A DNA stretch of 64,000 nucleotides from an uncultured Clostridia bacterium (GTDB taxonomy: Bacteria; Bacillota; Clostridia; Lachnospirales; Anaerotignaceae), in assembly GCA_910586765.1 (NCBI GenBank), contig CAJUJJ010000006.1, positions 1-64,000 of the forward strand. The letters run 5' to 3'. Each line of letters starts with the position of its first letter. The stretch's first letter is position 1. Both the position numbers and the translations under genes were made by a program. Shown in pieces: positions 14,915-24,811 of this stretch. The notes under the pieces were generated by a model. The model saw only the letters and a list, made by a program, of their open reading frames with translations, was not told where the DNA came from and made no database searches.

Positions 14915-17581
14915 TTATTTTGTTTCAAACCATGAATTTCCTTGATGCACTTCCACAAACATAGGAACAGATAAATTGACAGCTTGTTCCATAGTTTGCT
15001 TTAATAATTGAGCTGCTTTGGGGGCATCTTGTTTGTGCACTTCTAAAAGTAACTCATCGTGTACCTGTAATATAAGTTTGGCACGTAGGCCATTTTCTAA
15101 AAGTTTTTTGTGTACTTGTATCATAGCGATTTTAATGATGTCAGCAGCAGTACCTTGTATAGGCATATTCATAGCTACTCTTTCGCCAAAAGAACGCTGT
15201 ACATATGTTTTTGCATGAAGTTCAGGCATTGCCCTTCTTCTTTGAAAAAGCGTTTTGACATAACCATTTTTTTCTGCATCAAGTACCGTTTTATCCATAT
15301 ATTTTTTGATGTTAGGATATTTAGAAAAATATCCAGCAATGTAATTTTCGGCTTGTTTTATGGTAATGTTGAGTTCTTGACTTAAACGAAATGCACCAAT
15401 ACCATATATAATACCGAAATTGACAGCTTTGGCGTTTCTTCTTTGTATTTCAGTTACTTCGTCAAAAGGAACGTTAAACACTTGTGAGGCAGTAATGGCG
15501 TGAATGTCTTGATGGTTGACAAAAGCGTCTATTAAAGTTTTGTCTTGTGCCATGTGAGCAAGTACCCTTAATTCAATTTGAGAATAATCGCCATCTAAAA
15601 AACAATAATTTTCGTCAGTAGGTATAAAAACCTTTCTGAGCTGTCTGCCTAAATCCAAACGAATAGGAATGTTTTGTAAATTAGGCTCTGTGGAACTGAT
15701 ACGACCTGTTGCAGTAACAGTTTGATGAAAAGTAGAATAAATTTTTTGTGTTTTTTCATCAAGCACAGATAAAAGACCGTCTACATAAGTGCTTTTTAAT
15801 TTAGATAACTGACGATAGTATAATATTTTGGGTATAATGGGGTGAGAGTTGGAGAGTTTTTCCAGTACATCAGCCGCAGTAGAATACCCTGTTTTTGTTT
15901 TTTTGCCTCCAGATAATGCCATATGTTTTTCACTAAATAATATTTCACCTAGTTGTTTTGGGGAATTGATATTAAATTTCGTCCCTGCCATAGTATAAAT
16001 TTCCAGCGTCAATATTTCAATACTTTTTTCTAATTCTGCACCATATTGCTCTAAAGCAGTTTTGTTTACTTTAATGCCATATTTTTGCATATCGGCTAAT
16101 ACTCTGATAAGAGGTAACTCTATTTCAAAATAGAGTTGTTGCTGGTTGTTGTCTTTTAATTTCTGTAATAATATAGGCATAGCTGTGTAAATCACTTCTG
16201 ATTGATTGCAAGCGAATTGCGTGAGTTGTTCAGAAGGTAATTCTAATAAAGAAATTTTTGATTTTCCTTTTCCGAGTATTTCTTCTTTGCAGGGATATAT
16301 TTCATTCAAAAATTCTTTTGCAATGTCGTCGTATTCATAAGAATCTTTTGTTGAATTTAATAGATATGCTGCAATAGAGACATCAAATACAACATCACTT
16401 AATTCTATGTCATATTGACGAAGTAATACCATATCTGTTTTGGCATCATGAGCAATTTTAATGTAGTCTGTATTTTCAAAAAAGTCTTTGGCAGAATTTA
16501 ATAAGTATACCATATTTTGATTGTTTTGGCATAGTAAAAAATAACATTGTTCTCCTCCGTCATATAAACTGATGCCTTTTATGCTGTTGTTTTCGTGTAA
16601 TAAAATGTAAGCAGTCTGTCTATTTTTTTGTAATGTACGAAATATTATGTCATATTGTGATGGTTCTGTTATTGTTTGATAAGAAATTTGTTTTTTTGTA
16701 ATAGACTGTGCTTTGTTTTGTTGAAAACGATTGAAAAACGTTTTAAACTCTAATTCTTTCATAATAGAGTAAACTTGTTCATTAAACATATTTTCAATGC
16801 CTAGTGTGCTTTTGTCAATAGTAATGTCAATGTCCCTCACAATCGTAACAAGTGTTTTGCTCAATATTGCTTGTTGCTGATAGGCTTTTAAATTTTCAGA
16901 TGCTTTTTTTGGTTTAATTTCGTCAGCGTGTTGTATTGCATTTTCTATATTGTGATATTGTTGTATGATTTTGATAGCAGTTTTTTCTCCTATGGAAGGC
17001 ACACCAGCGACATTATCTGAGCTATCTCCCATAAGTGCCTTGACATCAATAAATTCTGTAGGGGAAACGCCGTATTTTTGTAAAACATCTTCAGCGAAAT
17101 AGTCTTCTATTTCTGTTTTGCCTCCTTTTGTTTTGGGAATACGAATTTTTAATGTGTCACTTGCTAGTTGTAATAAATCTCTGTCACCTGAAACAATTAC
17201 GGCTGTCATACCGTGTTGTTCTGCTTTGAGAGAAAGCGTGCCAAGTATGTCGTCTGCTTCATAGCCTTCTATTTCGTATTGTTTTATTTGCATTGCTTTT
17301 AAAATTTGTTTTAATAAAGGCATTTGTTCAAGTAATTCTTTGGGCATACCTTTTCTGTTTGATTTGTATTGTTCAGATAGTTTGTGACGAAATGTAGGAG
17401 CGTGTAAATCAAATGCTACTGCTAAATACTCTGGTTTTTCTTCTTCTAGTAGTTTAAATAGTATGTTCATAAAACCATATATGGCATTTGTGTAAGTGCC
17501 TTTTGAATTTGTCAGTAAGGGTACACCATAAAATGCTCTGTTGACAATGCTGTTGCCGTCTATCATCATAAATTTTTCCAT
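14915..17581 (-). CDS. polA: DNA polymerase I
   Basis: The 888-residue protein has a 5'-nuclease domain (MIDGNSIVNRAFYG; SGDRDLLQLAS; ALMGDSSDNVAGVPSIGEKT) at residues 1-300. A central 3'-5' exonuclease-like fold lacks the DxE metal-binding motif (QTAYILLHENNSI at that position), so proofreading is probably absent, as in many Gram-positive Pol I proteins. The polymerase domain carries motif A DYSQIELRVLAHMAQD, motif B RRNAKAVNFGIIYG and motif C VHDELLLE. It fills gaps in repair and removes RNA primers. It heads the minus-strand run with coaE. The intergenic stretch upstream (17582-17835) has no gene. Confidence 0.96.
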   Translation of the reverse strand: MEKFMMIDGNSIVNRAFYGVPLLTNSKGTYTNAIYGFMNILFKLLEEEKPEYLAVAFDLHAPTFRHKLSEQYKSNRKGMPKELLEQMPLLKQILKAMQIKQYEIEGYEADDILGTLSLKAEQHGMTAVIVSGDRDLLQLASDTLKIRIPKTKGGKTEIEDYFAEDVLQKYGVSPTEFIDVKALMGDSSDNVAGVPSIGEKTAIKIIQQYHNIENAIQHADEIKPKKASENLKAYQQQAILSKTLVTIVRDIDITIDKSTLGIENMFNEQVYSIMKELEFKTFFNRFQQNKAQSITKKQISYQTITEPSQYDIIFRTLQKNRQTAYILLHENNSIKGISLYDGGEQCYFLLCQNNQNMVYLLNSAKDFFENTDYIKIAHDAKTDMVLLRQYDIELSDVVFDVSIAAYLLNSTKDSYEYDDIAKEFLNEIYPCKEEILGKGKSKISLLELPSEQLTQFACNQSEVIYTAMPILLQKLKDNNQQQLYFEIELPLIRVLADMQKYGIKVNKTALEQYGAELEKSIEILTLEIYTMAGTKFNINSPKQLGEILFSEKHMALSGGKKTKTGYSTAADVLEKLSNSHPIIPKILYYRQLSKLKSTYVDGLLSVLDEKTQKIYSTFHQTVTATGRISSTEPNLQNIPIRLDLGRQLRKVFIPTDENYCFLDGDYSQIELRVLAHMAQDKTLIDAFVNHQDIHAITASQVFNVPFDEVTEIQRRNAKAVNFGIIYGIGAFRLSQELNITIKQAENYIAGYFSKYPNIKKYMDKTVLDAEKNGYVKTLFQRRRAMPELHAKTYVQRSFGERVAMNMPIQGTAADIIKIAMIQVHKKLLENGLRAKLILQVHDELLLEVHKQDAPKAAQLLKQTMEQAVNLSVPMFVEVHQGNSWFETK

Positions 17582-17835
17582 AATTGTATTCTCGCTTTCT
17601 TTTTTCGATATGTGTCATAGCCTATTATACACTATTTTGGATATAAAAAACATGACAATTTTAAAAATAATAAAATGGTATAGTGAAAATAAATTTAAAA
17701 AAAACATAGGGTATGATAGTATAATATGTGGTTATACTAGAGCAATAAAAAAAGGTGAAAAAGTAAAAACATTTTTTATAGAAAATTTTATAGTATTTTT
17801 GATAAAAAATAATTATTTATTAAGAATAGCTATTA

Positions 17836-17865
17836 TTGACAATAGATGGCAGTATTTAGTATAAT
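17836..17865 (+). promoter_or_regulatory. Strong sigma-A promoter of flavodiiron gene
   Basis: Consensus TTGACA, 18-base spacer and consensus TATAAT, 66 bases before the ATG. The remaining 5' region between polA and this gene is AT-rich without structure that I can see. Confidence 0.75.
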
Positions 17866-17931
17866 AAAAAAATGAACAAAAGAAAAAAGAATATAAAATA
17901 ACAGCATGGCAAATAAGAAAGGAGTAAGTAA

Positions 17932-20457
17932 ATGAAAGCATATCAATTAAAACAAGATTTATATTGGGCAGGTGTATTGGATAAAAACCTGAGAGTATTT
18001 GACATTATTATGGAAACAGAATTTGGTACAACATACAATTCTTATGTACTCAAAGGTAGCGAAAAAACAGCAGTATTTGAAACAGCGAAAGTAAAATTTT
18101 TTGATGAATATTTAGAAAAATTGCAGGAAGTAGTAGATGTAAATGACATTGACTATGTAGTAATGAACCATACAGAACCAGACCACGCAGGCAGTATTGT
18201 AAAACTGATAGAAATGAACCCCCGCATTTGTGTTGTAGCAACAGCTTGTGCCATAGGATTTTTGAAAAACATTATCAATCATGATTTTTATAGCATTGCA
18301 GTAAAAGAAAAAGATACATTGTCATTAGGAAACAAAACATTGCAGTTTATGCTTTTGCCTAATTTGCACTGGCCAGATACAATGTATACTTATGTACAAG
18401 AGGACAAGTTGTTGTTTACTTGTGACTCTTTTGGTTCTCACTATTGCCTTGATGATATTGTATTGAGTAAACTCAAAGATAATGAAGGATATATGAGAGC
18501 AACAAAATATTATTTTGATAATATTATAGGTCCATTTAAGTCTTTTATGCTCAAAGCGTTGGATAGAATAAAAGATTTGGATATTGATATGATATGTACA
18601 GGACATGGCCCAGTAATAGATAGTAGAATAGAAGAAATACAAAAAACATATAAAGATTGGTGTACTGTAGTCAATCCAAATGCTAAAAAGACAGTTATCA
18701 TACCATATGTATCTGCTTATGGCTATACAGGACAGCTTGCAGAAGAAATCAAAAAGGGCATACAAGACAGTGGCGATATTGATGTCAGAGTATATGACAT
18801 GGTAGTATCTGACCAATCAAAAGTATTGGAAGAATTGGGCTTTGCAGATGGTATATTGTTTGGAACACCAACAATAGTAGGAGAAGCATTAAAACCAATA
18901 TGGGATTTGACAACATCTATATTTGCAGGAACACACGGCGGAAAATTGGCAAGTGCATTTGGTAGCTACGGCTGGAGTGGTGAAGGCGTTCCTCATATTA
19001 TAGAAAGATTAAAACAACTTCGTATGAAAGTGATAGATGGCTATAGAATTAAATTGCGTCCTGGTGAAAATGACTTGACAGGTGCTTATGAATATGGCTA
19101 TAACTTTGGCTGTGTGCTTTTGAATAAAGAAAATGATAAATTAAAATCTGCTAAAAAAGGACTTGTAAAATGTCTGGTATGTGGCGAAATATTCCCAGAA
19201 GGTATGGATACTTGCCCAGTTTGTGGTGTAGGAAAAGAGAATTTTGTACCAGTAGAAGTAGCAGAGTCTGATTATCAAAAAGATACAGAAGAAAAATTTG
19301 TTGTAATAGGAAATGGTATCGCAGGATTAAATGCAGCAAAAGAAATTAGAAACAGAAATAAAACTGCTTCTATCATTATGGTAACAAATGAACCATATAT
19401 GAGCTATAACCGCCCAATGCTTACAAAAACATTGCTTGCAGGTGTTACTGCAAAACAGCTTGCAGTAGAAGAACAACAATGGTATGAACAAAATAATATT
19501 GAAGTAATGCTGAATGAAGAAGTGAAAGCATTAGATAGTAATAAAAAAGAAATCACATTAGCAAGCGGTGCTGTATTGAGCTATGATAAATGTGTATATG
19601 CTTTGGGAGCAGAATGTTTTGTTCCTCCAATAAAAGGAGCAGATAAAAAAGAAGTTGTTACTGTTAGAAGAATGGAAGATGTAGATAAAGTTAGAAAATT
19701 GGTAAAAACAGCAAAAAGTGCAGTTGTAATAGGCGGCGGTGTGCTGGGATTGGAATCCGCATGGGAAATCAAAAAAGCAAATTGCCATGTTACAGTAGTA
19801 GAAATGATGCCAACACTTATGAGCAAACAATTAGATAGTGATGCAAGCGAAATTATATTAAAAGCAGCACAATCACAAGGCATTGTGATGAAATTGGGAG
19901 CAGGCGTAGAAAGCATAGAAGGCGAAAGCAGCGTAACAGGAGTAAGATTAAGCGATGGAGAAATCATTGCAGCAGATGTTGTAATCATTTCTAGCGGCGT
20001 TAGAGCAAATGTAGAAATTGCAAAACAAGCAGGTATTGAAGTAAATAAGGCAATTATAGTAAATGAAAAAATGGAAACAAGTGTAAAAGATGTGTATGCT
20101 TGTGGTGACTGTGCAGAATTTGATAATATTAACTATGCACTTTGGTCAGAAGCGTCAGAAATGGGTAAAGTAGCAGGAGCAAATGCAGCAGGAGAAGAAA
20201 CAAGCTATAAAACAATCATTGCACCACTTACTTTCCATGGCATGGATACCAGTTTATATGCAATAGGAGATAATGGCAAAAATGCCAATAGAAAATATAA
20301 AACAGTTGTGTTTAAAGATGAGACAAAACATACATTTGAAAAATATTATTTTGCAAATAATAGATTGGTAGGAGTAACACTTATAGGGGATACTTCTAAA
20401 ATGGCAAAAGTGACACAAGCACTTGAAAAACCAGCATTGTTTGATGAAATGTTTTGA
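17932..20457 (+). CDS. Class F flavodiiron protein: FDP-rubredoxin-NADH:rubredoxin oxidoreductase fusion
   Basis: The 841-residue protein joins a whole electron chain. Residues 1-250 form the metallo-beta-lactamase-like diiron domain, with ligands H80, E82, D84 and H85 in NHTEPDHAGS and a late TGHGPV. Residues 255-395 are a flavodoxin domain (SAYGYTGQLAEEI; SYGWSGEG). Residues about 410-435 are rubredoxin with CLVCG and CPVCG iron ligands. From about 445 a FAD/NADH reductase follows (VIGNGIAGLNAA; VIGGGVLGLESAWE; YACGDCAEF). NADH electrons can thus reduce O2 to water (or NO) within one polypeptide, as for the class F proteins known from Clostridioides difficile and Trichomonas. It is monocistronic, behind a consensus promoter, as befits an oxygen-defence enzyme in an anaerobe. 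Confidence 0.93.
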   Translation: MKAYQLKQDLYWAGVLDKNLRVFDIIMETEFGTTYNSYVLKGSEKTAVFETAKVKFFDEYLEKLQEVVDVNDIDYVVMNHTEPDHAGSIVKLIEMNPRICVVATACAIGFLKNIINHDFYSIAVKEKDTLSLGNKTLQFMLLPNLHWPDTMYTYVQEDKLLFTCDSFGSHYCLDDIVLSKLKDNEGYMRATKYYFDNIIGPFKSFMLKALDRIKDLDIDMICTGHGPVIDSRIEEIQKTYKDWCTVVNPNAKKTVIIPYVSAYGYTGQLAEEIKKGIQDSGDIDVRVYDMVVSDQSKVLEELGFADGILFGTPTIVGEALKPIWDLTTSIFAGTHGGKLASAFGSYGWSGEGVPHIIERLKQLRMKVIDGYRIKLRPGENDLTGAYEYGYNFGCVLLNKENDKLKSAKKGLVKCLVCGEIFPEGMDTCPVCGVGKENFVPVEVAESDYQKDTEEKFVVIGNGIAGLNAAKEIRNRNKTASIIMVTNEPYMSYNRPMLTKTLLAGVTAKQLAVEEQQWYEQNNIEVMLNEEVKALDSNKKEITLASGAVLSYDKCVYALGAECFVPPIKGADKKEVVTVRRMEDVDKVRKLVKTAKSAVVIGGGVLGLESAWEIKKANCHVTVVEMMPTLMSKQLDSDASEIILKAAQSQGIVMKLGAGVESIEGESSVTGVRLSDGEIIAADVVIISSGVRANVEIAKQAGIEVNKAIIVNEKMETSVKDVYACGDCAEFDNINYALWSEASEMGKVAGANAAGEETSYKTIIAPLTFHGMDTSLYAIGDNGKNANRKYKTVVFKDETKHTFEKYYFANNRLVGVTLIGDTSKMAKVTQALEKPALFDEMF

Positions 20458-20473
20458 TGATTAAGTGATAATA

Positions 20474-20510
20474 AAAGACCCTGAAGGAATTTCCTTTAGG
20501 GTCTTTTTTA
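20474..20510 (+). terminator. Terminator of flavodiiron gene
   Basis: AAAGACCCTGAAGGAA pairs with TTCCTTTAGGGTCTTT and is followed by a T run, 17 bases after the stop codon. Confidence 0.9.
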
Positions 20511-20630
20511 TATCAATATTTTTTGCTGTTTTATGTAGATGTAGTTGCTATATTGTGTAATGATTACCTGTTTTCGAAATAAAAAATACTTAACAAAATA
20601 GGGAGTGACGAAACAAGTATTTTAAAAATA

Positions 20631-20661
20631 GGAGAACTTTTCTATTTGTGAAAAATCCCCC
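20631..20661. repeat. Decayed copy of the GGGGAACTTTT palindrome
   Basis: GGAGAACTTTTCTATTTGTG followed by AAAAATCCCCC keeps the arms and loop position of the palindromes at 7504-10950 with several mismatches. It lies past the dsdA stop and may act as its terminator (T-rich on the minus strand). Confidence 0.5.
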
Positions 20662-20692
20662 TTTATATTACGTTTTTTTAATTTTCTAAATT

Positions 20693-22024
20693 TTAGAGAT
20701 AAGTATTCATATATTCTTTTCTAATTTCCTCTGGCACAAGACTGCCACCAGTTGCCCAAGCAATATGAACAGCATTTTGCATTTTATCTTCTAAATGCTG
20801 TTTTGTGATATATTGTTTTCCCTCGTCATATTGGAACAAATCTACAACGCCCATAAAAGAAGCACAAGCAGAAGGTTCTAGGAATATATTTTCTGTATTT
20901 ACAATATCTCTCATGAAATCGTATATGCGTCTATCTTGTAATGTCATTTCACCGCTGAGTATGTTTTTCATAACATTGCCTACAAAACCAGAAGGTCTGC
21001 CTACTGCTAAACCGTCAGCGTGTGTTTGTCCAGAAAGACCAAAATCTTGTACACAAATTTTATTTTGCATACCAGAAGCCATGCCTAAAATCATACAAGG
21101 TGCAGGAGTTGTTTCTACAAAAAATACGTGAACATTGTCACCAAAAAGTTGTTTTAAACCAAATGTAACACCGCCTGGAGCACCGCCTACACCACAAGGA
21201 ATGTATACAAAAAGAGGGTGGTTTTGGTCTATGGTAATGTTTTGTTGTTCAAATTGTGATTTTAAGCGTTTTGCAGCAACAGCATAACCTAAAAAGAGTG
21301 TTACAGAGTTTTCGTCATCTACAAAATAGCTGCTAGGGTCAGCATCGGATTGTTTTCTGCCTACTTCAACTGCTTTGCTGTAGTCGTCAGCATATTCTAC
21401 TACTTCAGCACCTCTTTTACGAAGTAAATCTTTTTTCCATTGTTTTGCGTCAGCAGACATATGCACAATTACATGGAAACCAAGTGCTGCACTCATAATG
21501 CCTATGCTCATACCTAAATTGCCTGTAGAACCAACTTGTATTTTAAATTGATTGAAAAAAGATTTCATTTCATCAGAAGCAAATACACTGTAATCATCAT
21601 TGAGTGTAATTTTGCCGTGTTCTAGTGCTAAATCTTCAGCATGTTTGAGTACTTCATAAATGCCGCCACGTGCTTTTATAGAACCTGAAATTGCTAAATG
21701 ACTATCTTGTTTTAAAAATAGTCTGCCAGATATAGAAACATTGTATTCTTTTTCTAGTTGTTTTTTCATGTTTTCAATTTCAGTAAGAGGAGACTCAATT
21801 AAACCGTTTTGAGGCTGTGTTTCTGTAAAGCATTTTTGTATAAAAGGGGCAAAACGAGCTAAACGAGCTTCTGCATCTTCTATGTCAGACATAGTAATAT
21901 TGATTTTTGATAGTGCTGTTTTTGCATCTTCCAGTTCTTCATTGAGCCAAAATACTTCTTGTTCGGAAGCAATTTTTTTCAGTAATGGCTGGTTTTTCAT
22001 TTGTTGCCAAAGTGCCTGTTCCAT
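20693..22024 (-). CDS. dsdA: D-serine ammonia-lyase
   Basis: The 443-residue protein has the fold-type II PLP signature SGSIKARGGIYEVL, whose Lys binds pyridoxal phosphate, then GSTGNLGMSIG and the glycine loop PCGVGGAPGG that holds the cofactor phosphate. GLSGQTHADGLAVGRPSG is specific to D-serine dehydratases. It deaminates D-serine to pyruvate and ammonia in the cytosol, detoxifying D-serine or using it as carbon and nitrogen. The length is that of typical DsdA (about 440). No dsdC regulator or permease is beside it. An RBS (GAAAGGACGG) precedes the ATG. Confidence 0.93.
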   Translation of the reverse strand: MEQALWQQMKNQPLLKKIASEQEVFWLNEELEDAKTALSKINITMSDIEDAEARLARFAPFIQKCFTETQPQNGLIESPLTEIENMKKQLEKEYNVSISGRLFLKQDSHLAISGSIKARGGIYEVLKHAEDLALEHGKITLNDDYSVFASDEMKSFFNQFKIQVGSTGNLGMSIGIMSAALGFHVIVHMSADAKQWKKDLLRKRGAEVVEYADDYSKAVEVGRKQSDADPSSYFVDDENSVTLFLGYAVAAKRLKSQFEQQNITIDQNHPLFVYIPCGVGGAPGGVTFGLKQLFGDNVHVFFVETTPAPCMILGMASGMQNKICVQDFGLSGQTHADGLAVGRPSGFVGNVMKNILSGEMTLQDRRIYDFMRDIVNTENIFLEPSACASFMGVVDLFQYDEGKQYITKQHLEDKMQNAVHIAWATGGSLVPEEIRKEYMNTYL

Positions 22025-22068
22025 ATATATCCGTCCTTTCTAATAAAAAATTTATAATAATATTTTAT

Positions 22069-22097
22069 AGTATACCGTAAAAATAGGCTTTAAGCAA
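22069..22097 (-). promoter_or_regulatory. Probable promoter of dsdA
   Basis: On the minus strand TTGCTT, 17 bases, then TATACT, 45 bases upstream of the dsdA ATG. The region to 22253 is otherwise AT-rich and empty. Confidence 0.55.
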
Positions 22098-22253
22098 GTG
22101 TTATAAAAAAAGAAGTATGTTTTTAAACAGTATCACTATTTTATGAGTAAAAAAATAAATTTGGTATAAAATATTATCAATATTGTTTTATAGATTGTAA
22201 TTTGAGCAAAAAAATTTTAGTGAAAATTTTAACTGTATACATTTGGAAATAGG

Positions 22254-22282
22254 TTGAAAAATTTTGGTAAATAGACTATAAT
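22254..22282 (+). promoter_or_regulatory. Sigma-A promoter of the cggR-pgk glycolytic operon
   Basis: TTGAAA, exactly 17 bases, TATAAT. The start site would fall near 22290, so the leader begins with a hairpin (CCTATTAG/CTGATAGG, 22293-22321) followed by TTTTCC, then the CggR operator. Confidence 0.8.
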
Positions 22283-22336
22283 GAATACAAGCCTATTAGA
22301 TGTGCAATCCTACTGATAGGTTTTCCTTTAAAGACA

Positions 22337-22376
22337 GGTGGGACGAAAAATGAAAGGTGGGACGAATTATGTCCCT
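22337..22376 (+). promoter_or_regulatory. CggR-type operator (two direct repeats) overlapping the cggR RBS and start
   Basis: Two copies of GGTGGGACGA lie 19 bases apart (from 22337 and 22356); the second continues as GGGAC-GAATTA-TGTCCC. This matches the CGGGAC-N6-TGTC half-sites known for Bacillus CggR. The second repeat contains the RBS AGGTGG and runs into the ATG at 22369. Binding would block transcription downstream of the promoter when fructose-1,6-bisphosphate is low, as in the Bacillus system. Confidence 0.7.
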
Positions 22377-23466
22377 TTACAAAGAGAATTTATTAGACAC
22401 ATTACAGATGATGAAAAAAATAGCACCAGAGGAAATGACAGCGATTGTAAAAAGGTATCGTATATTGCGAACCATTCATTTATTAGAGCCAGTAGGCAGA
22501 AGAACAATTTCTCTTTCATTGGATTTTTCGGAAAGGACTGTCCGTAACGAAATAGAAAAACTGCATATGCAGCAACTCATTGATATTTCGAGGGAAGGAA
22601 TGAAAGTAACCAAAGAGGGCAAACAAATACTAACAGAAATAGAGCCACTTGTAAAACAAATAGATGGCGTTGCAGCTTTTGAAAAAAAGCTAGCAGAACT
22701 GTTAGGCATTACGGAGGCGTATATTGCAGAAGGGGGCTGTAAAGGCAGCCAAAGTATAAAAAAGGAATTGGGACGAATTGCTTCAGGGATAGTTCTAAGA
22801 AATATCACAAAAGAGAGTAAAATTGCACTGACAGGCGGTTCTACTCTTGCGACAATGGTGGAGGCAATGCCTTTTTCTGGTAATAAAAGGGCAGAGCTTG
22901 TTGTACCAGCGAGGGGGAGCGTAGGTGGTATATTAGAACAGCAAGCGGATACATTAGCAGCCAAATTGGCAGAAAAATTGTCAGCAAACTATAAACTTCT
23001 GCAACTGCCCGACCATATGAGTCAAAAAGCCTTCGAAGAAATGAAACAAGAGCCATTTGTACAGGAAACGCTAAAAGAAATTAGACAAGCCGATGTTTTA
23101 ATTTTAGGGGTAGGGAATGCACTGAAAATGGCTAAGAAAAGACAGGTTGACTCTTGTGTTTATGAATTTCTTTTAAAAAAGGGTGCAGTAGCAGAAATGT
23201 TAGGCTACTATTTGGATAGCGAAGGCACAATCGTGCATACTTCTTATTCTATAGGATTGCGATTGGAAGAAATTAGTAGAATGAAAAAGATTATTATTGT
23301 AGCAGGAGGAAAGAATAAAGCAGAAGCTCTTGCTGCCGTCTGCCCAATCATGCCGCAAGCTATACTGATAACAGACACCGTAACGGCAAAAGAGATAATC
23401 AAACAAATGGAGAAAAGGAATGTGAAAGTCTGTAATGAAGAAAAAGAAATCATAAAAAAGAAATAG
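22369..23466 (+). CDS. cggR: Central glycolytic genes regulator CggR (SorC family)
   Basis: The 365-residue protein has an N-terminal winged-helix domain (RYRILRTIHLLEPVGRRTIS, then LDFSERTVRNEIEKL). A SorC-type sugar-phosphate sensor domain follows: SKIALTGGSTLATMVEAM, VVPARGSVGG, DVLILGVGNALKMAKKR. In Bacillus this repressor responds to fructose-1,6-bisphosphate. Here it heads the glycolytic cluster and its operator lies just upstream, so autoregulation is likely. The ATG at 22369 is preferred over the in-frame GTG at 22357, which lies within the RBS. Unlike in Bacillus, the next gene is pgk, not gapA. A weak hairpin (CAGAAT/ATTCTG, 23497-23514) in the gap might be a processing or attenuation point. 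Confidence 0.88.
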   Translation: MSLYKENLLDTLQMMKKIAPEEMTAIVKRYRILRTIHLLEPVGRRTISLSLDFSERTVRNEIEKLHMQQLIDISREGMKVTKEGKQILTEIEPLVKQIDGVAAFEKKLAELLGITEAYIAEGGCKGSQSIKKELGRIASGIVLRNITKESKIALTGGSTLATMVEAMPFSGNKRAELVVPARGSVGGILEQQADTLAAKLAEKLSANYKLLQLPDHMSQKAFEEMKQEPFVQETLKEIRQADVLILGVGNALKMAKKRQVDSCVYEFLLKKGAVAEMLGYYLDSEGTIVHTSYSIGLRLEEISRMKKIIIVAGGKNKAEALAAVCPIMPQAILITDTVTAKEIIKQMEKRNVKVCNEEKEIIKKK

Positions 23467-23601
23467 AGAAGTGGAAAAAATTGGGAGTGAAAAAAGCAGA
23501 ATAAATAAATTCTGTTTTGGAGAGAGTGTGCGGAAGCATGACTTTCATAAAAAATAAAAAAATAAAACAACCTGTAAGAGTAGGAAAGGAGATTAAGAAT
23601 T

Positions 23602-24795
23602 ATGCTGAACAAAAAATCGGTAGAGGACTTGGTAGTAAAAGGAAAAAAGGTGCTTGTAAGATGTGACTTTAATGTACCATTGCAAGATGGTGTTATCACA
23701 GATGAAAACAGAATAGTAGCTGCATTGCCAACCATTGAAAAATTGATAAAAGATGGCGGTAAAGTAATACTTTGTTCCCATATGGGAAAACCAAAAGGAG
23801 AACCAAAACCAGAATTGTCACTTGCACCTGTTGCAAAACGCCTTTCTGAAAAATTAGGCAAAGAAGTAGTATTTGCAAAAGATGATACAGTAGTAGGAGA
23901 AAATGCAAAAAAAGCCGTAGCAGAAATGAAAGACGGAGATGTAGTGTTGTTAGAGAACACACGTTATAGAAAAGAAGAAACAAAGAATGAAGATAATTTT
24001 AGCCAAGAGCTGGCAAGTTTAGCAGAAATATTTGTAAATGACGCATTTGGTTCAAGCCATAGAGCACATTGCTCTACAGTAGGCGTTACAAAATATGTAA
24101 AAGAGTCTGCTGTTGGTTATTTAATGGATAAAGAAATTAATTTCTTGGGCAATGCTGTAAATAATCCAGAAAGACCATTTGTAGCAATATTGGGTGGTTC
24201 AAAAGTATCTGATAAAATTAATGTTATCAATAATCTTTTAGAAAAAGTAGATACATTGATTATAGGCGGTGGTATGGCATATACTTTTGCAGTAGCACAA
24301 GGCGGAAAAGTAGGCAATTCATTGCTGGAAGCAGATAAAGTAGAATATGCAAAAGAAATGATGAAAAAAGCAGAAGAAAAAGGCGTTAAATTTTTAATTC
24401 CAGTAGACACAGTAATTACAAAAGAATTTAAAAATGATACAGAATATAAAACAGTACCAACAAAAGAAATTCCAGATGGCTGGCAGGGACTTGATATAGG
24501 AGAAGAGTCCAGAAAATTGTTTGCAGAAGCAATTAAAAATGCAAAAACAGTCGTATGGAATGGCCCAATGGGAGTATTTGAATTTGCTAACTTTGCAAAA
24601 GGAACAGAAGCAGTAGCAGAAGCATTAGCAAAAATTGATGCAACCACAATTATAGGAGGAGGAGACTCCGCAGCAGCAGTAAATCAGTTAGGATATGGTA
24701 GTAAAATGACACATATTTCAACAGGTGGTGGAGCATCACTTGAATTTTTGGAAGGAAAAGAATTGCCAGGTGTAGTAGCAGTAGATGATAAATAA
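23602..24795 (+). CDS. pgk: Phosphoglycerate kinase
   Basis: The 397-residue protein has the substrate motif KVLVRCDFNVPLQDG near residue 20, substrate-binding region LCSHMGKPKGE and the nucleotide domain with GGSKVSDKI, VWNGPMGVFE and GGGDSAAAV. It transfers a phosphate from 1,3-bisphosphoglycerate to ADP. It follows cggR by 135 bases with RBS GGAAAGGAG. The absence of gap between cggR and pgk is unusual for the order cggR-gap-pgk-tpi-gpm-eno. Confidence 0.97.
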   Translation: MLNKKSVEDLVVKGKKVLVRCDFNVPLQDGVITDENRIVAALPTIEKLIKDGGKVILCSHMGKPKGEPKPELSLAPVAKRLSEKLGKEVVFAKDDTVVGENAKKAVAEMKDGDVVLLENTRYRKEETKNEDNFSQELASLAEIFVNDAFGSSHRAHCSTVGVTKYVKESAVGYLMDKEINFLGNAVNNPERPFVAILGGSKVSDKINVINNLLEKVDTLIIGGGMAYTFAVAQGGKVGNSLLEADKVEYAKEMMKKAEEKGVKFLIPVDTVITKEFKNDTEYKTVPTKEIPDGWQGLDIGEESRKLFAEAIKNAKTVVWNGPMGVFEFANFAKGTEAVAEALAKIDATTIIGGGDSAAAVNQLGYGSKMTHISTGGGASLEFLEGKELPGVVAVDDK

Positions 24796-24811
24796 TTAAG
24801 AGGGTAGTAAT

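Noticed and set aside
17541..17864. ORF between polA and the flavodiiron gene
   Set aside because: Overlaps the polA start and promoter region, lacks an RBS and is AT-driven composition.
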